The notes below the pieces were generated by a model, which saw only the letters and a list, made by a program, of their open reading frames with translations, did not search any database and was not told the DNA's origin. The position numbers and the translations under genes were made by a program. This document shows positions 53,890 through 60,902 of a stretch of DNA of 64,000 nt, one piece after another; position 1 is the stretch's first letter, and each line of letters begins with the position of its first letter. This stretch comes from Bacillus cereus (GTDB lineage: Bacteria; Bacillota; Bacilli; Bacillales; Bacillaceae_G), in contig NZ_CP089518.1 in the NCBI RefSeq assembly GCF_025917685.1, positions 535,001 to 599,000 on the forward strand. Reading direction: 5' to 3'.

Positions 53890-54561
53890 TTATTCACTTT
53901 TCCATTTATATCCGACTTTATAGACAGTTTCTAAGTAATCTTCAACTGGAAATCCTTTTTTGCGTAACTTATCCCGTATATTACGAATATGTGAATCGAT
54001 AGTTCTGTATTCGATGTCTGTTTGATAGCCCCAAATCTTCTCGATTAAATCGTCTCGGCTGTAAGCACGGTTTGTATTTTGTAAAAATAGTCCGAGCAAC
54101 GAAAACTCAATAGGAGTTAGTGAGATTTTTTCATTATAAGCTGTAACAGTATGTTTCGTTTTATCCCACTCAATACCATTGAAGCTAACAAAGCCGTCTT
54201 TCTTTGTGCGGCGTAATATAGCCTCGATTCGCGCGACTAATACATGTTCATCGAATGGTTTTGTAATATAGTCATCTGCTCCCATTGTTAGGCCTTTGAC
54301 CATATCGTAGTTTTGGTTGCGAGCTGTAAGCATAATAATTGGAACGTTGGAAATTTGACGGATTTGATAGCACGTATCCCACCCGTCCATATTTGGCATC
54401 ATAACATCTAATAAAATAATATCGAAGTCCTTCTGTTCGATTAATTCTAGCGCTTCAAGGCCAGAAGTAGCTTTCATACAAAAATGGCCACGAGGACTTA
54501 AGAACAGATCTAATAATCGTAACATACGTTCTTCATCGTCTACCAATAAAATTTTCACCAT
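53890..54561 (-). CDS. OmpR-family response regulator
   Basis: The 223-residue regulator has a receiver (acidic pair in LLVDDEERM, phospho-Asp in LLDVMMPNMDGW, T in MLTARN, K in TKPFDE) and a winged helix (SLTPIEFSLLGLFLQNTNRA, YRTIDSHIRNIRDKLRKKG). GGGGTG lies 9 bases before ATG 54561; an earlier GTG at 54573 lacks a site. It is the first gene of the pair with the kinase at 52305. Confidence 0.9.
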   Translation of the reverse strand: MVKILLVDDEERMLRLLDLFLSPRGHFCMKATSGLEALELIEQKDFDIILLDVMMPNMDGWDTCYQIRQISNVPIIMLTARNQNYDMVKGLTMGADDYITKPFDEHVLVARIEAILRRTKKDGFVSFNGIEWDKTKHTVTAYNEKISLTPIEFSLLGLFLQNTNRAYSRDDLIEKIWGYQTDIEYRTIDSHIRNIRDKLRKKGFPVEDYLETVYKVGYKWKSE

Positions 54562-54709
54562 AATCTTGTGCACCCCAAACTATTCATTCTACTTGTATAG
54601 TTTACATGAAAATAATAAAAAACTCTTTTTATGTGATTAAATGGATGGCTGATTTTTTCAATCAGGGCAATTGACATAAAAAATGCACTAGTTTTGCACA
54701 ACTATTTTT

Positions 54710-54874
54710 TATAATAGAAAACGTAGCGACACAAATACCCTATGTTGCGACATAACGTCATGTCATTTTATTTATAAAATGACAATTCCATTCTATTGTG
54801 TATGTGAGATAGAGAGGGTTTTCGTATTCACCTCGCATCGGATAAGAAAAATTTCCTATCTCACACTTTTTTTA
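54710..54874 (+). ncRNA. Candidate small RNA or attenuated leader
   Basis: A TATAAT lies at 54710-54715. After it come a perfect 11-bp hairpin (TGTCATTTTAT with its complement, 54761-54784) and a terminator-like fold (GTGAGATAG at 54804 with CTATCTCAC at 54856-54864, then seven T). The 40-codon ORF follows 17 bp on. GTAGCGACA and GTTGCGACA lie 21 bp apart (54723 and 54744), and TATGT-TGCG-ACATA is a palindrome at 54741-54754. No known riboswitch is recognised. Confidence 0.45.
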
Positions 54875-54890
54875 AAAGGGGATTGTACAC

Positions 54891-55013
54891 ATGAGTAAAA
54901 AAGTAGAGCATTTACAAAAAGAAAAGCAAGATCGTAATGCGGTTGTAATGTGTGTTGCGGTATCTATGCTTATTATGATAAGTTGTGTAAATAAATTTTT
55001 CGGGATTTTATAA
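54891..55013 (+). CDS. Micro-membrane protein of 40 residues
   Basis: The ATG lies 8 bases after AAGGGGA. The product has a charged N-terminus (MSKKVEHLQKEKQDR), a membrane segment (NAVVMCVAVSMLIMISCV) and a short tail. It is convergent with the 29-residue peptide gene at 55066 and shares its terminator. I do not recognise a family. Confidence 0.65.
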   Translation: MSKKVEHLQKEKQDRNAVVMCVAVSMLIMISCVNKFFGIL

Positions 55014-55016
55014 TAG

Positions 55017-55058
55017 AAAAAAAGCTTATTGCCTCTTAAGGAGCAATAAGCTTTTTTT
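55017..55058. terminator. Bidirectional terminator between micro-genes
   Basis: AAAAAAAGCTTATTGC pairs with GCAATAAGCTTTTTTT around a 10-nt loop. Confidence 0.9.
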
Positions 55059-55065
55059 ATGTATT

Positions 55066-55155
55066 CTATATAATAAACCAAGGTAAAATTGCTAATCCAG
55101 AAGTTACAATTGCTGTAGCACATATTAAAAAGATAGCTCGTTTGTTTTGTTTCAT
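55066..55155 (-). CDS. Micro-membrane protein of 29 residues
   Basis: The ATG at 55155 lies 8 bases after GAGGAG. The product is MKQNKRAIFL followed by a hydrophobic stretch ICATAIVTSGLAILPWFII, that is, one membrane segment with a positive N-terminus. Upstream on this strand lie bcr1-like repeats and promoter module C, so its mRNA may carry the repeats as its 5' leader. I do not recognise a family. Confidence 0.62.
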   Translation of the reverse strand: MKQNKRAIFLICATAIVTSGLAILPWFII

Positions 55156-55202
55156 GTCATATTCTCCTCTACATATCAATTGCATCATGCTATACGTTCA
55201 TT

Positions 55203-55253
55203 TAATAATCAGCGGGAGATGGATCCTCTTTGCTGAGTAAAGTTTCACTTTAT
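55203..55253 (+). mobile_element. bcr1-like repeat, 3' part
   Basis: This 51-bp stretch matches the last third of the element at 30046-30202, from TAATAATCAG to AGTAAAGTTTCACTTTAT. Its final TTTAT is also the first TTTAT of the next copy, so the two are in tandem. Confidence 0.68.
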
Positions 55254-55335
55254 CCCGCTATTTGCGGGCAGTAAGACTCCCATCTCAAAATTCAGTGGGG
55301 GATGGAGCTCCCAACTGAGTAAAGCTTCACTTTAT
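55249..55335 (+). mobile_element. bcr1-like repeat, internally shortened
   Basis: This 87-bp copy begins TTTATCCCGCTATTTG, contains GGGCAGTAAGACTC and TCAGTGGGGGATGG, and ends AAAGCTTCACTTTAT, with TTTAT at both ends. Compared with the 157-bp element it lacks about 70 bp inside. Confidence 0.7.
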
Positions 55336-55341
55336 ATTTTT

Positions 55342-55405
55342 AGTATAACGAATGGAAAGGATTGGAACGATCGATAAAGGTGACATGAAGATTACATTGT
55401 TGTAA
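55342..55405 (-). promoter_or_regulatory. Promoter module, copy C
   Basis: On the minus strand TTACAACAATGTAA (55405-55392), 44 bp, TATACT (55347-55342). TGTAAT-N5-TGTCAC and TCGAT occupy the conserved positions. A start would fall at the edge of the bcr1-like repeat, so the repeat replaced or displaced the original gene. Confidence 0.7.
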
Positions 55406-55407
55406 TG

Positions 55408-55441
55408 AAAAAAGCATCTTAATTAATAAGAAGATGCTTTT
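55408..55441. terminator. Terminator of GNAT paralogue 2
   Basis: AAAAGCATCTT pairs with AAGATGCTTTT around a 10-nt loop; on the minus strand it ends in TTTTTTCATT. Confidence 0.82.
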
Positions 55442-55460
55442 GAAAAATTATATTAAAATG

Positions 55461-55967
55461 TTAATTATTTAAGAATAAAACCATATGCTCTTCGTCCCAA
55501 TATTGGCCATTATGTTTTAAGGACCGTTCTTGCACGCCGTAAGTTTGGAAGCCGAGAGACTCATATAATTTTTTTGCAGCAGTGTTATCAGCAACAACAT
55601 CAAGCATGAGCTGTTCTACATTTAATTTATCGGCATTTTCAATAATCGCTTTAATTAAAGCTCGTCCTGCACCGAGACCACGTGCTTTTGGAGAAACAAA
55701 AACGGAGCCGATTTTTGCCTTATGCTCTTGCTTAATAAATGGCTTTGTTTCTAGAGTAGCAATACCGACTAAATCATTATCTTTGAAGACACCTAGAGTA
55801 TACTTATCCGGATTACTTAATCGCTTTGCCATGGCAGCGACAGGGTTTTCATGTTTAAGAACATCTTCATAAGAAGAGCTAAAAGCCTCAGGGTTTTTCG
55901 TTAAACCTTCCATACAAACTTTCAAATAAATTTCTGCGTCCTCTGTTGTTAATAAGCGAATTTCCAT
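55461..55967 (-). CDS. GNAT N-acetyltransferase, paralogue 2
   Basis: The 168-residue protein is a close paralogue of the one at 51646-52158 over its whole length, with near-identical segments NPEAFSSSYED, KQEHKAKIGSV, VSPKARGLGAG and NGQYWDEEHMVLFL. The acetyl-CoA loop is intact. Differences lie mainly in residues 45-60, which may change the acceptor. GGAGG precedes the ATG. It probably arose by duplication, with the two-component operon now between the copies. Confidence 0.86.
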   Translation of the reverse strand: MEIRLLTTEDAEIYLKVCMEGLTKNPEAFSSSYEDVLKHENPVAAMAKRLSNPDKYTLGVFKDNDLVGIATLETKPFIKQEHKAKIGSVFVSPKARGLGAGRALIKAIIENADKLNVEQLMLDVVADNTAAKKLYESLGFQTYGVQERSLKHNGQYWDEEHMVLFLNN

Positions 55968-56174
55968 AGTTGTAACCTCCTTGGTTGATCCTAATTTAAT
56001 CCATTAACTCTTATAAGAATAAGGGTAGCTAAATACATTCTGTGATTATTCTTTCTTAATTTGTAAAAGAATGAAAAGATATATGCTACTATGTTTTCAT
56101 TTTATTTATGTAATGAAATTGTATATTAACTTTATTAACTATTCAAGTGTTATATATATTACATTTTTATAACT

Positions 56175-56207
56175 AAAATACCTCCTCAATTGAGGAGGTA
56201 TTTTTTA
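56175..56207. terminator. Terminator of fdhD
   Basis: AAAATACCTCCTCAA pairs with TTGAGGAGGTATTTT with no spare loop; it covers the stop codon of fdhD. Confidence 0.85.
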
Positions 56208-57011
56208 ATTATTCGATTGATAACCATCGATTCGTTCTGGATGTGTATAAATATTGCAAGATTCATTTCGAATGAATCCTACTACGGTAATGCCTAAATC
56301 GTGAGCGAGTTGCAATGCTAGTTTAGTTGGAGCTGATTTAGATAGGACAATTTCGCAACCAATTTTTGAAACCTTTAACAAAATTTCAGATGAGATTCGT
56401 CCGCTAAACGCGATGATTTTCCCTTGAACAGATATATTGTTCCGTAAACAATGACCGTATATTTTATCTAGTGCATTATGTCTTCCGATATCCATTCTTG
56501 ATATGAGAATATTTTTTCGATCGCATAACGCGGTATTGTGCACACCACCTGTTTGGCGAAATGTAGTTGAAGATTGTTGTAAGGAAGTCATTAGGTGAAA
56601 GCATTCTTCGGGAGTAATAGATATATGTATATCGTGTAACTTTTTTGCTTTTGCGGCATCATTGACGAAAACAAAACCTTGTCTACTTTTTCCGCAACAA
56701 GAAGTTACGTATCTTTTATTATATAAAGTTTGATAGAGTGGATTAATTTTTGATGATTTTACATGGGCAATTCCGTTTTCCTTTTGAACCCATAATTCCT
56801 CAATATCTTTATAAGAAGAAAGAATTCCTTCAGAAATTAAAAAACCAATTACCATATCCTCAATGTAATTAGGAGTACATACAACCGTTACGTATTCTTC
56901 GCCATTCAACTTAATTGTAATAGGAAATTCTGTCACAACATCATCAGTTTGTTTTGAAAATGTACCGGATTGATAGCGTACAATTGTATACGTTTCTTGA
57001 GTAGGCCCCAT
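56205..57011 (-). CDS. fdhD: Formate dehydrogenase accessory protein FdhD
   Basis: FdhD passes sulfur from a cysteine desulfurase to the molybdenum cofactor so that formate dehydrogenase becomes active. The 268-residue product shows the family motifs EFPITIKLNGEEY, PNYIEDMVIGFLISEG, TSCCGKSR with the sulfur-carrying Cys pair, RMDIGRHNALDKIYG and FSGRISSEILLK. AAAGGGGAAT precedes ATG 57011 by a normal distance; earlier in-frame ATGs lack such a site. It is divergent from the formate dehydrogenase gene, sharing a 298-bp control region. Confidence 0.92.
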   Translation of the reverse strand: MGPTQETYTIVRYQSGTFSKQTDDVVTEFPITIKLNGEEYVTVVCTPNYIEDMVIGFLISEGILSSYKDIEELWVQKENGIAHVKSSKINPLYQTLYNKRYVTSCCGKSRQGFVFVNDAAKAKKLHDIHISITPEECFHLMTSLQQSSTTFRQTGGVHNTALCDRKNILISRMDIGRHNALDKIYGHCLRNNISVQGKIIAFSGRISSEILLKVSKIGCEIVLSKSAPTKLALQLAHDLGITVVGFIRNESCNIYTHPERIDGYQSNN

Positions 57012-57255
57012 ATTAAATTCCCCTTTATATGTATTTTTCCCCATATTTATCATAAAACATCGGAAAAATAAAAGCATCTACTATCAGAAAGATGGCAGAT
57101 TATTTTGGTTATTATTGTATATGTACGATATAATAGATTAGTAGAATAGTGACATTTTCAAGCTTGCGTAGCTATACCTTATAACATCGAGAATCGACTT
57201 CATAAGAAAAGTATTTCAACAGAGCGTTTCAAAAATATGTACAGAAATACGTTTT

Positions 57256-57269
57256 TGAAAACGGATTCA
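57256..57269 (+). promoter_or_regulatory. cre site before the formate dehydrogenase gene
   Basis: TGAAAACGGATTCA matches TGWAANCGNTNWCA at all but one fixed position. It lies 40 bp before the start codon. CGTTTCAAAAA (57223) and TTTTTGAAAACG (57252) form an inverted repeat that includes its left end. Confidence 0.7.
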
Positions 57270-57309
57270 TAATCGTATTGTACAGTGAGTTGTAAGGAGA
57301 GGGGAAACT

Positions 57310-60252
57310 ATGACAGAACAGACAGTCCGTGTAACCGTTGATGGTAAAGAACTTTTTGCATCAGGTGAAAAGACGATACTCCAATTATTTAATGAAAGTA
57401 ATTTAGAACATCCTCAAATTTGTCATGTACCAGAGGTAGATCCTATTCAAACCTGTGATACATGTATTGTAGAAGTAGATGGGAAGTTAATGCGTGCTTG
57501 TTCAACTAAGCTAGAGAATGGTATGCATATTGAAAGACAATCGCAGCGTGCTAAAGAGGCGCAGACTGAGGCGATGGATCGAATATTAGAGAATCATTTA
57601 TTGTATTGTACAGTATGTGATAACAATAATGGTAACTGTAAAATCCATAATACAGTACATATGATGGAGATTGAAGAACAGAAATATCCGTATGAACCGA
57701 AAGTAAGTGCATGCGAGGTGGATACATCGCATCCATTCTATCGATACGATCCAAATCAATGCATTGCTTGTGGACAGTGTGTAGAAGTATGCCAAAATTT
57801 ACAAGTGAATGAAACGTTATCAATCGATTGGAGTTTAGACCGTCCACGTGTTATTTGGGACAATGGTGTAAGTATAAATGACTCATCTTGTGTGAGTTGT
57901 GGGCAATGTGTAACAGTATGCCCATGTAATGCGTTAATGGAAAAAACAATGCTGGGTGAAGCAGGATTTATGACAGGTTTAAAACCAGATGTGTTGGATC
58001 CAATGATTGATTTTGTAAAAGATGTAGAACCTGGATATAGCAGTATTTTAGCGGTTTCAGAAGTAGAGGCTGCGATGCGTAAGACGAAAGTTAATAAAAC
58101 AAAAACAGTTTGTACATTTTGTGGTGTAGGTTGTTCATTTGAAGTATGGACGAAAGATCGTCAAATTTTAAAAGTACAACCTGTTTCAGATGCACCGGTT
58201 AATGGTATCTCTACATGTGTAAAAGGTAAATTTGGTTGGGATTTTGTAAACAGTGAAGAGCGTATTACAAAACCGTTAATTCGCCAAGGGGATATGTTTG
58301 TTGAGGCTTCATGGGAAGAGGCTCTTGAAGTTGTTGCATCTAATATGCAACATATTAAGTCAGAATACGGTAGCGACGCATTTGGTTTTATTTCTTCTTC
58401 TAAAGTAACAAATGAAGAAAACTACCTTATGCAAAAACTAGCCCGTCAAATATATGGAACGAATAACGTAGATAACTGCTCGCGTTATTGCCAATCTCCA
58501 GCGACAGACGGTTTATTTAAAACTGTCGGTATGGGTGGGGATGCTGGAACAGTAAAAGATATTGCTGAAGCAGGTCTTGTTATTATTGTTGGTGCAAATC
58601 CAACAGAAGGTCATCCTGTACTTGCAACTAGAGTAAAGCGTGCTCATAAATTACACGAGCAAAAATTGATTGTAGCAGACCTTCGTAAACATGAAATGGC
58701 AGAGCGTGCTGATATATTTGTTCACCCGAGTCAAGGAACGGATTATGTATGGCTTGCTGGTATTACGAAATATATTATTGATCAAGATTGGCATGATAAA
58801 AAGTTCATAGCTGAAAATGTAAAGAATTTTGATGAATATAGCAAAATGCTAGAAAAGTATACGCTTGATTATACTGAGAAAATTACAGGGATTTCTAAAG
58901 ATAACCTTAAAGAGATGGCTCGTATGGTATATGAAGCAGATGGTACTTGTGTACTTTGGGGAATGGGTGTAACTCAAAATACAGGAGGAAGTACAACGTC
59001 AGCTGCAATTTCAAATTTACTGCTTGTTACGGGCAACTATCGTCGTCCTGGTGCAGGTGCGTATCCGTTACGCGGACATAATAACGTACAAGGCGCTTGT
59101 GATATGGCAACATTACCGAACTGGCTTCCAGGTTATCAAGCAGTTTCGGATGATGTGCATCGTGCGAAATTTGAAAAAGCATACGGTACTACCATTCCGA
59201 AAGAACCGGGACTAAATAATATCGCAATGTTACTAGCAGCGGAAGAAGGAAAACTGCGTGGTATGTATGTTATGGGAGAAGAAATGGCTTTAGTAGATTC
59301 AAATGCCAACCATGTACAACATATTTTAGCGAATTTAGACTTCCTCGTTGTTCAAGATATGTTTTTATCGAAAACAGCTCGTTTTGCTGATGTTATTTTA
59401 CCGGCAGCACCAAGCTTAGAAAAAGAAGGAACATTTACAAATACAGAACGCCGTATTCAAAGATTGTATGAAGTATTGAAGCCACTTGGTGATTCTAAGC
59501 CAGATTGGTGGATTTTACAAAAAGTAGCTCGTGCACTGGGCGGAGACTGGAATTATGGAAGTCCAAGTGAAATTATGGATGAAATTGCATCGCTTGCCCC
59601 GTTATACTCACAAGCAACGTATGACCGTTTAGAAGGCTGGAATAGTTTATGTTGGGGTAGCCATGATGGTAGCGATACACCATTATTATATGTAGATGGA
59701 TTTAACTTCCCGGATAAGCTAGCTCGTTTATCATTAGATGAATGGGTACCACCAGTAGTAGCACCAGATGAGTATGATTTACTATTAAATAATGGCCGTA
59801 TGCTAGAGCATTTCCATGAAGGAAATATGACGAATAAGTCAGCTGGCATTTTATCTAAAGTGTCTGAAGTATTTGTTGAAATTTCACCTGAACTTGCTAA
59901 AGAACGCAATGTGAAAGATGGCGGTCTTGTAGAATTAGCATCACCATTTGGAAAGATTAAAGTACAAGCGCTTGTTACAGATCGTGTAACTGGAAATGAG
60001 TTATATTTGCCAATGCATGCGACAGTAAATGAAGAGGCAATCAATATTTTAACAGGGACAGCAACAGACATTTATACTTGTACACCAGCTTATAAACAAA
60101 CGATGGTGAAACTACGCGTATTACGTGAAAAAGGGAATCGTCCGTTACCATCTTCAAACCCGAGAGATAAAAAACGTCATCCGCAAAATGGTGTTGAAAT
60201 TGAGCAAAAGTGGCAAAGAAAACAATACGTATCACTTGTGGACCAGAATTAG
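57310..60252 (+). CDS. Formate dehydrogenase-like molybdoenzyme, alpha subunit (YjgC type)
   Basis: The 980-residue protein has an N-terminal [2Fe-2S] ferredoxin domain (about 1-80, Cys in CHVPEVDPIQTCDTC), a Cys/His cluster domain (CTVCDNNNGNC), two [4Fe-4S] motifs (CIACGQCVEVC and CVSCGQCVTVCPC), the Mo-enzyme [4Fe-4S] motif CTFCGVGCSFE, and the bis-MGD catalytic region. The active-site residue is Cys394 in SRYCQSPATDG rather than selenocysteine. C-terminal motifs NNGRMLEHFHEGNMT match formate dehydrogenases. GGAGAGGGG precedes the ATG. DUF1641 follows after 12 bp, as yjgD follows yjgC in B. subtilis. Confidence 0.92.
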   Translation: MTEQTVRVTVDGKELFASGEKTILQLFNESNLEHPQICHVPEVDPIQTCDTCIVEVDGKLMRACSTKLENGMHIERQSQRAKEAQTEAMDRILENHLLYCTVCDNNNGNCKIHNTVHMMEIEEQKYPYEPKVSACEVDTSHPFYRYDPNQCIACGQCVEVCQNLQVNETLSIDWSLDRPRVIWDNGVSINDSSCVSCGQCVTVCPCNALMEKTMLGEAGFMTGLKPDVLDPMIDFVKDVEPGYSSILAVSEVEAAMRKTKVNKTKTVCTFCGVGCSFEVWTKDRQILKVQPVSDAPVNGISTCVKGKFGWDFVNSEERITKPLIRQGDMFVEASWEEALEVVASNMQHIKSEYGSDAFGFISSSKVTNEENYLMQKLARQIYGTNNVDNCSRYCQSPATDGLFKTVGMGGDAGTVKDIAEAGLVIIVGANPTEGHPVLATRVKRAHKLHEQKLIVADLRKHEMAERADIFVHPSQGTDYVWLAGITKYIIDQDWHDKKFIAENVKNFDEYSKMLEKYTLDYTEKITGISKDNLKEMARMVYEADGTCVLWGMGVTQNTGGSTTSAAISNLLLVTGNYRRPGAGAYPLRGHNNVQGACDMATLPNWLPGYQAVSDDVHRAKFEKAYGTTIPKEPGLNNIAMLLAAEEGKLRGMYVMGEEMALVDSNANHVQHILANLDFLVVQDMFLSKTARFADVILPAAPSLEKEGTFTNTERRIQRLYEVLKPLGDSKPDWWILQKVARALGGDWNYGSPSEIMDEIASLAPLYSQATYDRLEGWNSLCWGSHDGSDTPLLYVDGFNFPDKLARLSLDEWVPPVVAPDEYDLLLNNGRMLEHFHEGNMTNKSAGILSKVSEVFVEISPELAKERNVKDGGLVELASPFGKIKVQALVTDRVTGNELYLPMHATVNEEAINILTGTATDIYTCTPAYKQTMVKLRVLREKGNRPLPSSNPRDKKRHPQNGVEIEQKWQRKQYVSLVDQN

Positions 60253-60264
60253 GGGGCGGAGATC

Positions 60265-60747
60265 ATGGCAAAAGAGATTACTTTAATAAAAAAGAAGGTC
60301 GTAACAGAAGAAGAAAAGAAACAGCAAGTAACAGATGAACTGTTAAATGAGCTAGCTGAAAATAGGGAAGCAGTAGAAGAGACGATGCAGCTATTAGGAC
60401 AGTTGCAAAAAGCTGGAATTTTAGATGCAGCGATTAGTTTACTTGCTGCAAAAGAAGATGTTTCCAAAATAGCTGTTGAACAATTAAATCGTGAACCAGT
60501 AAAAAATGCATTAAACAATATGATGGGGGCGGGAGAGGTGTTATCTTCAGTGGACCCAGAAATAACGAAACAAATAACATCTAGTTTAGTCACTGGATTA
60601 CAATTTGCAACGGATGAGCTGAAAAATGGAAAAAAAACAAAAGTGATGGATTTCTTTAAGGTATTAAAAGATCCAGATATCAACAGGGCGATAACATTTG
60701 GTTTTAGTTTCTTAAAAGCATTTGGACAAGGACTAGAGAAAAAATAG
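60265..60747 (+). CDS. DUF1641 protein (YjgD type)
   Basis: The 160-residue helical, cytoplasmic protein matches the DUF1641 family encoded next to formate dehydrogenase-like genes: LGQLQKAGILDAAISLLAAK and LKDPDINRAITFGFSFLKAFG. AGGGGGCGGAG precedes the ATG. Its role is unknown; constant linkage suggests a subunit or assembly factor for the enzyme upstream. Confidence 0.85.
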   Translation: MAKEITLIKKKVVTEEEKKQQVTDELLNELAENREAVEETMQLLGQLQKAGILDAAISLLAAKEDVSKIAVEQLNREPVKNALNNMMGAGEVLSSVDPEITKQITSSLVTGLQFATDELKNGKKTKVMDFFKVLKDPDINRAITFGFSFLKAFGQGLEKK

Positions 60748-60751
60748 AGTG

Positions 60752-60787
60752 AGTGAAAAAAGTGATGGAAGTAGCCATCACTTTTTT
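60752..60787 (+). terminator. Terminator after the DUF1641 gene
   Basis: GAAAAAAGTGATGG pairs with CCATCACTTTTTTC around a short loop. Confidence 0.88.
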
Positions 60788-60902
60788 CATTATATGTATA
60801 AGAGTGTTCATGTTAAGCGGAATATATTATTATTAAAAAGATGGATTGAAATTGGAAATGTGGAATCCATCTCAAATATAGTTTTAGAATGTGGAGGAAT
60901 AT

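Noticed and set aside
54671..54715. TTGACA at 54671 as the -35 for TATAAT at 54710
   Set aside because: The gap is 33 bp, far from 17 bp, so the two cannot form one promoter.
60752..60787. Similarity of GAAAAAAGTGATGGAAGTAG to the start of micro-ORF A
   Set aside because: It lies within a terminator hairpin, has no ribosome site, and the frame does not continue with the micro-ORF sequence.
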